From positions 14,674 through 78,673 of the forward strand of contig DAOLNV010000013.1 of the NCBI GenBank assembly GCA_035416745.1: DNA of 64,000 bases. The letters run 5' to 3'. Below, one piece after another: positions 34,514-42,857 of this stretch. Position numbers and translations under genes: made by a program. Position 1 is the stretch's first letter. Every line of letters begins with the position of its first letter. The notes below the pieces were generated by a model. It ran no database searches and was not told where the DNA came from. It saw only the letters and a list, made by a program, of their open reading frames with translations. This DNA is from Candidatus Hydrogenedentota bacterium (GTDB taxonomy: Bacteria; Hydrogenedentota; Hydrogenedentia; Hydrogenedentales; SLHB01).

Positions 34514-36058
34514 ATGAGACATGCAGAAGAGCCGCCAGAGATGGATGGAAATATGATATCTGAAACGACTGAGAAGACCGCGAAATCTCCGGAATATGCC
34601 GGCAGCCGTATCGAGCGGAGCAATCGGGAGGTCGCGGAATTGGCCAACCGGACCTACGAGCACGGCTGGGTGACCAACATCGAGATGGAGACCGCGCCTT
34701 TAGGCCTCAACGAGGACGTCATTCGTCTGATCTCGGCGAAGAAGGAGGAGCCGGAGTGGCTGCTGGAATGGCGCCTGAAGGCGTTCCGCCACTGGAAAAC
34801 GATGACGGAGCCCCGGTGGGCCAATGTCAGCTATCCCGAGATCGATTATCAGGGCCAGCGGTATTACGCCGCGCCCAAGCGCAAATCGAAACAGTTGAGC
34901 AGCCTCGACGAGGTCGACCGCGAGTTGCTCAATACCTTTGAGAAGCTGGGTATCCCGCTGGAAGAGCAGAAGCGCCTGGTCGGCGTGGCCGTTGACGCTG
35001 TGTTCGACAGCGTATCCGTGGCCACGACGCACCAGGAGATTCTAGCGAAGAAGGGCATCATCTTCTGCTCGTTTTCGGAGGCCGTGAAGCGCCATCCCGA
35101 GCTGGTGCGCACGTATCTGGGCAGCGTGGTGCCTTACACCGACAACTTCTTCGCGACGCTGAATTCGGCCGTCTTCAGCGACGGGTCGTTCTGCTACATT
35201 CCAAAAGGCGTGCGTTGCCCGATGGACCTGTCCACCTACTTCCGCATCAACGCGGCGGATACCGGCCAGTTCGAGCGCACCCTTATCGTGGCCGAGGAGG
35301 GGGCGTTCGTGAACTACCTCGAAGGCTGCACCGCCCCGATGCGCGACGAGAACCAGCTCCATGCGGCAGTCGTCGAACTGGTGGCTCTCGACAACGCCAC
35401 CATCAACTACTCGACCGTGCAGAACTGGTTCAGCGGCGACGAACAGGGCCGCGGCGGCATCTTCAACTTCGTGACCAAGCGGGGGAAATGCCTCGGCAGA
35501 AACTCCCGCATCTCATGGACCCAGGTCGAGACGGGCTCGGCCATTACCTGGAAGTATCCGAGCTGCATCTTGATGGGCGACAACTCGGTGGGCGAGTTCT
35601 ATTCGGTCGCGCTGAGCACGAACTACCAGCAGGCGGATACGGGCACGAAAATGATCCATCTGGGCAGGAACACGAGCAGCACGGTCATTTCGAAGACCAT
35701 CTCGGCCGCGCACGGCAACAACAGCTATCGCGGCATGGTCAAGGTCATGCCGAAGGCCGAGAACGCGCGCAATTACACGCAATGCGATTCGCTCCTGATT
35801 GGTGACCAGTGCGGCGCGCACACGTTTCCGCATATTGAAGTGCGCAACAAATCGGCAAGCGTCGAGCACGAAGCTTCGACGTCCAAAATCAGCGAGGACC
35901 AGTTGTTCTACTGTAAGCAGCGGGGCATTGGTCCGGAAGACGCCATATCGATGGTTATTAACGGGTTCTGCAAAGAAGTGTTCGACCATCTTCCGATGGA
36001 GTTCGCGGTTGAGGCCACAAAGCTGCTGAGCGTGAGCCTCGAAGGGAGTGTAGGGTAA
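34514..36058 (+). CDS. sufB: Fe-S cluster assembly protein SufB
   Basis: SufB is the scaffold subunit of the SufBC2D complex that assembles Fe-S clusters. Conserved elements are EPEWLLEWRLKAFRHW, VDAVFDSVSVATTHQEIL, FCSFSEAVKRHPELV, SGSFCYIPKGVRCPMDLSTY-like text, and ARNYTQCDSLLIGDQCGAHTF. The start is uncertain: in-frame ATGs at 34514, 34541 and 34553 all lack a strong ribosome site. The family N-terminus fits any of them. Using 34514 gives 514 residues. sufC begins immediately after the stop. No SufR- or IscR-type regulator gene is adjacent, and no clear operator was identified in the 219-base gap after larA. Confidence 0.95.
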   Translation: MRHAEEPPEMDGNMISETTEKTAKSPEYAGSRIERSNREVAELANRTYEHGWVTNIEMETAPLGLNEDVIRLISAKKEEPEWLLEWRLKAFRHWKTMTEPRWANVSYPEIDYQGQRYYAAPKRKSKQLSSLDEVDRELLNTFEKLGIPLEEQKRLVGVAVDAVFDSVSVATTHQEILAKKGIIFCSFSEAVKRHPELVRTYLGSVVPYTDNFFATLNSAVFSDGSFCYIPKGVRCPMDLSTYFRINAADTGQFERTLIVAEEGAFVNYLEGCTAPMRDENQLHAAVVELVALDNATINYSTVQNWFSGDEQGRGGIFNFVTKRGKCLGRNSRISWTQVETGSAITWKYPSCILMGDNSVGEFYSVALSTNYQQADTGTKMIHLGRNTSSTVISKTISAAHGNNSYRGMVKVMPKAENARNYTQCDSLLIGDQCGAHTFPHIEVRNKSASVEHEASTSKISEDQLFYCKQRGIGPEDAISMVINGFCKEVFDHLPMEFAVEATKLLSVSLEGSVG

Positions 36059-36826
36059 ATGCTCGAAATCAGTAATCTGCATGCGAAGGTCGAAGACATC
36101 CAAATCCTCAAGGGTGTCGACCTGAAAGTGAACGCGGGCGAAGTGCACGCAATCATGGGCCCGAACGGCTCGGGCAAAAGCACGCTGGCGCAGGTGTTGG
36201 CCGGCCACGAGCAGTACGAGGTAACCGAGGGGGAAGTCACGTTCCTCAAAGAGAACCTGCTCGAGCTGCCCACGGAAGAGCGTGCGCGTTTGGGATTGTT
36301 CCTCGCGTTTCAGTACCCGGTCGATATCCCCGGCGTCACGAACGCGTATTTCCTTCATGCCGCGCTCAACGAGATCCGCAAGAGCCACGGCCAGGAAGAA
36401 CTCGACGCCATGGACTTCCGCCATCTGCTCCACGAGAGAATGGAGCTGGTGGCGATCGAGCCGGCGTTCGCGGAGCGGCCCGTAAATGACGGGTTCTCAG
36501 GCGGCGAGAAGAAACGAAACGAGATCCTCCAGATGGCGGTCCTCGAACCCAAACTCGCTATCCTGGACGAGACGGATTCCGGCCTGGACATCGATGCGCT
36601 GCGGATCGTCGCGGACGGGGTCAACAAAATGCGAGGCCCCGAACGGTCGATGATCGTCGTGACGCACTACCAGCGGCTTCTGGACTACATCGTTCCCGAT
36701 TTCGTTCACGTGATGTATCAAGGGAGAATTGTTCGCTCGGACGGTAAAGAACTGGCGCTTGAACTCGAAGAAAAGGGCTACGAGTGGGTGCGTGAGGAGT
36801 TGGCTGCCGCCCGTACCGCGGGTTAG
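36059..36826 (+). CDS. sufC: Fe-S assembly ATPase SufC
   Basis: SufC is the ABC-type ATPase of the SufBCD complex and drives conformational change during cluster assembly. The 255-residue product has Walker A (GPNGSGKSTLAQVL), the SufC-specific PVDIPGVTN segment after the Q-loop (LAFQYP), the ABC signature FSGGEKKRNEILQ, and Walker B (LAILDETDSGLDIDAL). Start ATG 36059 follows the sufB stop with no gap. A 29-base gap separates it from sufD. Confidence 0.98.
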   Translation: MLEISNLHAKVEDIQILKGVDLKVNAGEVHAIMGPNGSGKSTLAQVLAGHEQYEVTEGEVTFLKENLLELPTEERARLGLFLAFQYPVDIPGVTNAYFLHAALNEIRKSHGQEELDAMDFRHLLHERMELVAIEPAFAERPVNDGFSGGEKKRNEILQMAVLEPKLAILDETDSGLDIDALRIVADGVNKMRGPERSMIVVTHYQRLLDYIVPDFVHVMYQGRIVRSDGKELALELEEKGYEWVREELAAARTAG

Positions 36827-36855
36827 ACGAGGCTTTGCGACTGTGGAGTTTTCCA

Positions 36856-38202
36856 ATGACTGAAGTGGCTGAAAGAATCTCGGATAAGGAGTGTTGCCTC
36901 CATGCGCCAGCCAGGCGCGTCCAGGATGGGGCGCCCGAGTGGCTTTGCCGTCTGCGCGAATTGGGCGCAAAACGCTTCGAAACCCTGGCATTCCCGACCC
37001 GTAAAGACGAAGAGTGGCGGTTCACGGACGTTAGACCCATCCTGCGTACGGCATTCGAGACCCCCGTCGAGTCCTGTCCGGCGGCTATTGACACTGCTGG
37101 CATCGAGCCGCATCTGTTCAAAGAACCCGGCTGGACCGAACTGGTATTCGTTGACGGTTTCTTCGCCCCCGAGGCGTCTCGCGGCATAACGGGCGGCAAC
37201 TTGGACGTACGCAGCCTCGCGGAGATGGCTAAGATCGACGGCGCGCTGGCCAGCAAACACTTGGACAGCCTCGCGGGCGAGTCGGGCAATGTTTTCAACG
37301 CCCTGAACTCGGCGTTTCTGTTGGACGGGGCGATCGTTCACGCGCCACGCGGGTATGCGGCGCAAACGCCCGTACACATCCTGTATGTCACCACCGGCAG
37401 GGAGAAAGACAAGGCGGCGCACCCTCGCAATCTGATTGTTCTGGACGAGACAGCCGAGCTGACTTTGATCGAAAGCTATGTGGGGCTCACGGACGCGCCC
37501 TACTTCAATAACGTGGTAACCGAGACGGTGCTGGGTGATGGGGCGGTGTTGAAACGTTACAAAGTGCTCCACGAAGGCCCGCAGGGCTATCATTTGGCAT
37601 CGATGCGGGTGCATCAGGGCACGAACAGCGTTTTCAATTCGTTTTCGGCTATCCTGGGCGGCAAGATCGCTCGAAATGAGCTGAATACGCGGCTGGCAGG
37701 CGAAGGCGCCGCCGTATCGCTCGGCGGGTTGTATCTCGCCGAGGGCAGCCAGTTGATCGATAACGCGGTGAGCATCGAGCACGCCAGCCCCCGGTGCACG
37801 AGCCGGATCCGGTACAAGGGCGTGTTGAGCGATACGTCCCACGCGGTATTCAGCGGCAAAGTCCATGTGCACAGGGAGGCGCAAAAGACCGACTCGAACC
37901 AGCTCAACAGCAACTTGCTGTTGTCGGACACAGCCACCATTGACACACGCCCGATTCTGCAGATCTTCGCGGACGACGTAAAGTGCACGCACGGCGCGAC
38001 GGTCGGCCAGCCTCCCCGAGACCAGATCTTCTATTTCCAGAGCCGGGGCATATCCGAAGCGATGGCGCGGGCGCTGCTCACGTGCGGATTCGCGGGCGAG
38101 GCCGTTGACGAAATTCCCGTTGAACCGTTGCGAACGCGCCTGCACGAGTACATTTACAACCGGTACAGCCCGTATGGCCGGGGCCGGACAGAAAGGCAGT
38201 AA
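36856..38202 (+). CDS. sufD: Fe-S cluster assembly protein SufD
   Basis: SufD partners SufB in the SufBC2D scaffold and is needed for iron acquisition. ATG 36856 (MTEVAERI) has GTGGAG in range; a longer in-frame start seven codons upstream is less well placed. The 448 residues include FPTRKDEEWRFTDVRPI, a SufD N-terminal hallmark, GYAAQTPVHILYVT, the beta-helix core, and QTGARTRDQIFYFQSRGIS-like text (QPPRDQIFYFQSRGIS), with FAGEAVDEIP close to the C-terminus. It lies four bases ahead of sufS in the operon. Confidence 0.95.
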   Translation: MTEVAERISDKECCLHAPARRVQDGAPEWLCRLRELGAKRFETLAFPTRKDEEWRFTDVRPILRTAFETPVESCPAAIDTAGIEPHLFKEPGWTELVFVDGFFAPEASRGITGGNLDVRSLAEMAKIDGALASKHLDSLAGESGNVFNALNSAFLLDGAIVHAPRGYAAQTPVHILYVTTGREKDKAAHPRNLIVLDETAELTLIESYVGLTDAPYFNNVVTETVLGDGAVLKRYKVLHEGPQGYHLASMRVHQGTNSVFNSFSAILGGKIARNELNTRLAGEGAAVSLGGLYLAEGSQLIDNAVSIEHASPRCTSRIRYKGVLSDTSHAVFSGKVHVHREAQKTDSNQLNSNLLLSDTATIDTRPILQIFADDVKCTHGATVGQPPRDQIFYFQSRGISEAMARALLTCGFAGEAVDEIPVEPLRTRLHEYIYNRYSPYGRGRTERQ

Positions 38203-38206
38203 GCAC

Positions 38207-39475
38207 ATGGAAACGGTCCTGAAGAGAGCTGCGGGCGCCTTGCCTCATAACACGCCGGCTTTCGACGTGGCGGCGATACGGCGGGATTTTCCGATATTGC
38301 ATACGACGGTGCACGGCAAACCGCTGGTGTACCTGGATAATGCTGCCACCAGCCAGAAGCCGCAGGCGGTGCTCGACGCGATCTCGCGGTACTATTCGGA
38401 AACGAATGCCAACATTCACCGGGGCTTGTACCATCTCAGCGAGGAGGCGACGAAAGCGTATGATGACGCGCGCCACAAAGTGATGGCGTTCCTCAACGCC
38501 CGGCTGAAATGTGAAATTGTCTTCACGCGCGGCGCGACGGAAAGCATCAATCTGGTCGCGCAGACCTACGGACGCGAACATGTGAAGGCAGGCGACGAAA
38601 TCCTGATCACGCATATGGAGCACCATTCGAACATCGTGCCGTGGCAAATGTTGTGCCGGGAGAAAGGGGCCCGCTTGCGTGTGGCGCCAGTGACCGACAC
38701 CGGCGAACTGGATATGGATGCTTTCCGGCGCATGATCACGGACCGGACAAGACTTGTAGCGCTCACGTACGTGTCGAATGCGCTGGGAACGGTGAATCCC
38801 GTGGGTGAGCTGGTGCGCATCGCGCACGGCAACGGGGTGCGCGTGCTTGTCGACGGAGCGCAGGCGGTCCCGCATCTTCCGATCGACCTGCTCGACATCG
38901 GCTGCGACTTTTTCGTGTGTTCGGGCCACAAGATGTTCGGCCCTACGGGAATAGGCATTCTGTACGGACGGGCCGAACTGCTCGAGGACATGCCGCCCTA
39001 CCAGTCGGGCGGCGACATGATATTGTCGGTCCGGTTTGACGAGACCACGTTCAATTCGCTGCCGCACAAGTTTGAGGCGGGCACGCCCAATATCGCCGGG
39101 GCGATCGGGCTCGGCGCCGCAATCGACTACGTGAATCAGTTGGGCATGGAACGCATCGCGGCGCATGAGGCCGGACTGCTCCAGTACGGAACCGAGGTGT
39201 TGCGTTCGGTGAAGGGCGTGCGAATCATAGGTAACGCCGCGCACAAGGCGTCGGTGCTTTCGTTTGTCATGGACGCGGCGCATCCGCACGATATCGGCCA
39301 GATTCTTGACGAGGAGGGCGTGGCCGTGCGGGCGGGCCACCATTGCGCCCAGCCTTTGATGGAACGGTTCGACGTGCCGGCCACCGCACGCGCTTCCCTG
39401 GCTTTCTACAACACAAAGGAAGAGCTGGACGTGTTCGGCAAGGCCCTCGAACGTGTGAACGAGGTGTTTGGGTAA
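38207..39475 (+). CDS. sufS: Cysteine desulfurase SufS
   Basis: SufS is a PLP-dependent group II cysteine desulfurase that extracts sulfur from cysteine as a persulfide for the Suf scaffold. ATG 38207 gives 422 residues. Motifs include YLDNAATSQKPQAVLDAI, RGATESINLVA, HHSNIVPWQ, the PLP-binding CSGHKMFGPTGIG (Lys242 preceded by His241), and RAGHHCAQPLM with catalytic Cys380. It begins four bases after sufD and its stop TAA shares one base with the sufU start (TAATG), so the two partners are translated in concert. Confidence 0.97.
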   Translation: METVLKRAAGALPHNTPAFDVAAIRRDFPILHTTVHGKPLVYLDNAATSQKPQAVLDAISRYYSETNANIHRGLYHLSEEATKAYDDARHKVMAFLNARLKCEIVFTRGATESINLVAQTYGREHVKAGDEILITHMEHHSNIVPWQMLCREKGARLRVAPVTDTGELDMDAFRRMITDRTRLVALTYVSNALGTVNPVGELVRIAHGNGVRVLVDGAQAVPHLPIDLLDIGCDFFVCSGHKMFGPTGIGILYGRAELLEDMPPYQSGGDMILSVRFDETTFNSLPHKFEAGTPNIAGAIGLGAAIDYVNQLGMERIAAHEAGLLQYGTEVLRSVKGVRIIGNAAHKASVLSFVMDAAHPHDIGQILDEEGVAVRAGHHCAQPLMERFDVPATARASLAFYNTKEELDVFGKALERVNEVFG

Positions 39476-39930
39476 TGCAGCAGACCAACCGCGCCCTGTA
39501 CGAAGAGGTCATCCTCGAGCACAACCGGAAACCACGGAATTTCCATTCCATGGAAGACGCGGCTCGGAAAATCGAGGGGCACAATCCCCTTTGTGGAGAC
39601 CATTTCACCGTGTATCTGAAACTCGAGGGAGATGTCATCTCGGACATTTCATTTGAGGGCAAGGGCTGCGCCATCTCGAAATCGTCTGCTTCCCTCATGA
39701 CGACGCTGTTGAAAGGCAAAACCGTTCGAGATGCCGAGAACCTGTTTGTCCAGTTCCACCGGATGGTCACGTCGAATCCGGACGCGCCCATTGATGAAAA
39801 GGCCATAGGCAAACTGGCGGTTTTTTCGGGCGTTCGCGAGTTTCCTGTTCGTATCAAGTGCGCGACGCTCTCCTGGCACGCGGTGCTCAGTGCATTGCGG
39901 GGCGCCGGCGAGGCTGTAACAACGGAGTAG
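39475..39930 (+). CDS. sufU: Zinc-dependent sulfur transferase SufU
   Basis: SufU accepts persulfide sulfur from SufS by a zinc ligand swap and passes it to SufB. The 151-residue protein retains all four zinc ligands: Cys40 and Asp42 (NPLCGDH), Cys65 (GKGCAIS) and Cys129 (RIKCATLSW). The 18-21-residue insertion that separates SufU from IscU is present between Cys65 and Cys129. It is therefore a SufU-type sulfur transferase, not an IscU scaffold. It closes the suf operon. SufE and SufT are not seen. A promoter for nadA follows. Confidence 0.95.
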   Translation: MQQTNRALYEEVILEHNRKPRNFHSMEDAARKIEGHNPLCGDHFTVYLKLEGDVISDISFEGKGCAISKSSASLMTTLLKGKTVRDAENLFVQFHRMVTSNPDAPIDEKAIGKLAVFSGVREFPVRIKCATLSWHAVLSALRGAGEAVTTE

Positions 39931-39971
39931 GAACGGCTTGCGCGTTGCCGGTGCGGGAAATGGACAGGATT

Positions 39972-40001
39972 TTGATTGCCGCCGGCACGCGGTGGTAGCA
40001 T
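39972..40001 (+). promoter_or_regulatory. Candidate promoter for nadA
   Basis: TTGATT (39972-39977) and TAGCAT (39996-40001) lie 18 bases apart in the 205-base gap after sufU. This would give a leader of about 125 bases. No known riboswitch core was recognised in that leader. Confidence is limited by imperfect hexamers. Confidence 0.35.
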
Positions 40002-40135
40002 ATGGCATTGGTGCTATCTACCGATAAGCCCCCGAACAGCCCGATCTTAGCGATGGTGGCCAGCGGCAGGGAACCACCCGCAAGGGCACGGTTGGAGTAC
40101 CGGCTCTGGTTGTAACCCCGAGAGGAATACCGGCG

Positions 40136-41209
40136 ATGACAAGAATATTCGCAGCCCAGGATACGCAGACATTCGAGGAACTGCTCGAGGCCATGCGTGT
40201 CAAACTGCGCCGGCTCATACCCGACGTAGAAATTCGGGCAAAAGCCCGGCTGGCGTTCGAGATCAACACCCTCAAGCGCCGGTTGAACGCTATCATCCTC
40301 GGGCATAATTACATGGAACCGGCCCTGTATTGTTCGGTACCGGATAACGTGGGAGATTCACTGCAACTGGCGCGATTCTCGGCTCAGTCGAACGCGGATA
40401 TCATCGTGTTTTGCGGCGTGAAGTTCATGGCTGAAACCGCCAAAATTCTCAATCCCGACCGCATGGTGCTGATCCCCAGCCTCGAAGCGGGCTGCTCGCT
40501 GGCCGAGGGCATCAGCGGGGACGATGTCAAGGCCCTCAAGAGACGGTTTCCGGGAGCGCCGGTGGTCAGCTACGTAAATACCCACGCGGAGACCAAAGCC
40601 GCGTCGGACTACTGCTGCACGTCAGGGAATTCGGAGGCGGTCCTCAGATACCTGCTCGACAAGGGGCACAAGCACATCATCTTCGTGCCGGACGAGTTCC
40701 TGGCGCGCAATACGGCGCGCGAACTGGGCGTCGCGTTCATAGAGGGCTGGATTCCAGGAACGGAGAAGGATTTGCGCGCCGACACCCCCGCGGTCATCGG
40801 CTGGGGCGCGCATTGCGAAGTGCATGAACTTTTCGAGGCTGAAGACGTGGACGCCGTGAAACGGCAGTTCCCCGAAGCCATCACGATCGCCCATCCCGAG
40901 TGCAAACCGGGCGTCATCGAAAAGGTGGACGTGACGGGCAGCACGAAGAAGATGGTCGACTATGTCCAGGCATCACATGCCAATCAGTTCATGTTGTTTA
41001 CGGAATGCAGCATGGCCGACAATCTGGCCGCGGAGAATCCCGACAAGGAGATGATCCGGCTCTGCAGCCACCAGTGCCCGCACATGGCGCTGATTACGCT
41101 TGAGCAAACGCTGGCCTCGCTCCAGAACCTTCAGTACCAGGTGGAACTGCCCGAGGAAATCATCAGAAACGCAAAAGCTCCTATTGACAACATGCTGGCC
41201 ATTTCCTGA
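40136..41209 (+). CDS. nadA: Quinolinate synthase NadA
   Basis: NadA condenses iminoaspartate with dihydroxyacetone phosphate to quinolinate in NAD synthesis, using a [4Fe-4S] cluster. The 357-residue protein starts at ATG 40136 behind GAGAGGA. It shows AIILGHNYMEPALY, DSLQLARFSAQSNADIIVFCGVKFMAETAKIL, and cluster cysteines assignable as Cys120 (EAGCSLAEG), Cys227 (GWGAHCEVH) and Cys314 (CPHM). NadB and NadC are absent from the window. Its position directly after sufU puts an Fe-S client next to its assembly genes. Confidence 0.96.
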   Translation: MTRIFAAQDTQTFEELLEAMRVKLRRLIPDVEIRAKARLAFEINTLKRRLNAIILGHNYMEPALYCSVPDNVGDSLQLARFSAQSNADIIVFCGVKFMAETAKILNPDRMVLIPSLEAGCSLAEGISGDDVKALKRRFPGAPVVSYVNTHAETKAASDYCCTSGNSEAVLRYLLDKGHKHIIFVPDEFLARNTARELGVAFIEGWIPGTEKDLRADTPAVIGWGAHCEVHELFEAEDVDAVKRQFPEAITIAHPECKPGVIEKVDVTGSTKKMVDYVQASHANQFMLFTECSMADNLAAENPDKEMIRLCSHQCPHMALITLEQTLASLQNLQYQVELPEEIIRNAKAPIDNMLAIS

Positions 41210-41280
41210 GCCGGCGGAATTATGCGCTTCGCGGCTTTGTTTAGTTGAAAAGGTGTGCAGCAGTAACGCAAGGGGGACCG

Positions 41281-41505
41281 ATGCTCTATTACAAGACTTC
41301 GCAACCCGTCCCGGGCAAGGGGTATGCGACGATTTATTACGAGTGTGACGACAGCCAGAAGGTGCTGCGTTACGTGACGCACATTGACGGAACCGGAGAA
41401 ATCGAGCGCGTAGCCGAGCCCATCGTAAAGAAACTATACCGGCCTGACGTGCTCCGCGATTCCTCGCAGGAGGAATTCGAGCAGTACTGGAATCAGGGCG
41501 GCTGA
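41281..41505 (+). CDS. Unrecognised 74-residue protein
   Basis: The small acidic protein starts at ATG 41281 behind AAGGGGG. The sequence (MLYYKTSQPVPGKGYATIYYECDDSQKV...) is beta-rich in its first half and includes a single cysteine at residue 22. Its composition and codon use look like a real gene. It lies in a row of genes on one strand, nadA, this gene, the DUF1858 gene (23-base gap), and the PHP gene, all with short gaps. I know of no family and assign no function. Confidence 0.6.
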   Translation: MLYYKTSQPVPGKGYATIYYECDDSQKVLRYVTHIDGTGEIERVAEPIVKKLYRPDVLRDSSQEEFEQYWNQGG

Positions 41506-41528
41506 GTCCCAACGAAAGGAGACGAACT

Positions 41529-41804
41529 ATGGCCGAGACAGACAAGACCCAGCCCGCGGCAGCAGCCAGGGAACCGAATGCCGCAAGCAACTTCCATCTG
41601 GATATGCCCATCGCCGAAGCGATTCAGATACATCCTCGCGTGCGGGAAGTATTCGCGGCGTTTCATCTTGGAGGCTGCGCCCACTGCGCGCTGGGGCAGT
41701 TTGAGACCATCGGGCAGGTGTGCGCCGGTTACGGCGTGGATCCGGATGCCTTGCTCGACGTTTTGGAGAGTCTTGTCCAGGAAGAGCCCGAGTCGCAGGG
41801 ATAA
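41529..41804 (+). CDS. DUF1858 domain protein
   Basis: The 91-residue product has a disordered Ala/Pro-rich start of ~22 residues and then a DUF1858 domain: LDMPIAEAIQIHPRVREVFAAFHLGGCAHCALGQFETIGQVCAGYGVD. The CxxC within GGCAHCALG is the redox disulfide of this family, which is often associated with hybrid cluster proteins or fused to redox partners. Here it stands alone, after an unknown 74-residue protein. A ribosome site GAAAGGAGA precedes ATG 41529. A redox-sensing or electron-transfer role near suf, nadA and cytochrome bd is reasonable but unproven. Confidence 0.85.
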   Translation: MAETDKTQPAAAAREPNAASNFHLDMPIAEAIQIHPRVREVFAAFHLGGCAHCALGQFETIGQVCAGYGVDPDALLDVLESLVQEEPESQG

Positions 41805-41903
41805 ACCGGGCGGGGGCGGAAAGAACAGATATCAGGACACCGGGATGGACGGCGCCAGAGGCCGCATCCGCGGTGTCTCTTGTGTCGAAGAGGGTGATTC
41901 ACT

Positions 41904-42779
41904 GTGGATATTGCGATACGTCATCCCTACCGCACGGGGCACTTCCAGTGGTTGAAAGGCAATCTGCACACGCACACCACGAACAGCGACGGCGCGCGAA
42001 CCCCTGAAGATTGCGTGAAGGCCTATGCCGGGAGGGGGTATGACTTCCTCATGATAAGCGACCACGACCGTTTCACTAATCCGGAAGGGCTGGACGGAAA
42101 CGGCATGGTTTTAATCCCCGGCTATGAGATTACGGCGAACGGCCCCCATATTCTCCATGTGAACGGGCGAAGCTGCCTGAAGCCGGTCGAGGATCGCCAG
42201 GCGGTTCTGGATGCCGTCGGCCAGGCGGGCGGTTTCGCCATCATGTGCCATCCCAACTGGGAGGAGCACTTCAATCATTGCCCCCAGGAAAAGCTCGCGT
42301 CGTGGACCGGCTATGTGGGGCTGGAGATCTGCAACGGCGTGTGCGTCTGGGCCGAAGGAAGCGGCCTGGCATTAGACCGTTGGGACATGCTGCTCTCGGC
42401 CGGCCGCGTGGTATGGGGTTACGCCACGGACGACACTCACAAGGTCCATACGGAAGGGAATGCGTGGACAGTGGTGCAGGCCGTCGAGCGGTCTGTCGAA
42501 GGGGTAGTTGACGCCCTCGTGCACGGCCGCTGTTACGCCAGCACCGGCGTGACCATCGAAACCATCGAGGTAAAGGACGATACGGTCCGGGTCGTTGCGC
42601 CACGCGCGGACCGAATAGATGTTCTCGGGGATTTTCAGCGGTTGGCGGCCAAACACCGCGGCCCGGAAGCTTGCTTCCGGTTCTCGGAAGAAGATATATA
42701 CTCGTATGTGCGGTTCGAGTGCCACGGCCCTGAAGGCGCCATGGCGTGGACACAGCCTTTCTTCGTTGAGATTGGGTGA
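41904..42779 (+). CDS. PHP-domain metal-dependent phosphoesterase
   Basis: The 291-residue protein begins at GTG 41904 with AGAGGG upstream. PHP motifs are visible: HTHTTNSDGARTPEDCV (motif I), FLMISDHDRFT (motif II), MCHPNWEEHF (motif III) and a later GYATDDTH (motif IV Asp/His). These coordinate a multi-metal centre that cleaves phosphate esters. Compared with histidinol-phosphatase-type PHP proteins it has a beta-rich C-terminal extension, residues ~210-290. It lies between the DUF1858 gene and cydA on one strand. The substrate is not evident. Confidence 0.85.
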   Translation: MDIAIRHPYRTGHFQWLKGNLHTHTTNSDGARTPEDCVKAYAGRGYDFLMISDHDRFTNPEGLDGNGMVLIPGYEITANGPHILHVNGRSCLKPVEDRQAVLDAVGQAGGFAIMCHPNWEEHFNHCPQEKLASWTGYVGLEICNGVCVWAEGSGLALDRWDMLLSAGRVVWGYATDDTHKVHTEGNAWTVVQAVERSVEGVVDALVHGRCYASTGVTIETIEVKDDTVRVVAPRADRIDVLGDFQRLAAKHRGPEACFRFSEEDIYSYVRFECHGPEGAMAWTQPFFVEIG

Positions 42780-42857
42780 TAGTGGGTGCGACTGTGGCGG
42801 GCACCCGCGGGCAGTGCGCGGCAAGACAATGGGGCACTGAAACAGGGACAGGTGGCC

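Noticed and set aside
40002..40135. Possible NAD-responsive riboswitch before nadA
   Set aside because: The leader is long enough, but I could not match a conserved core, so no RNA element is claimed.
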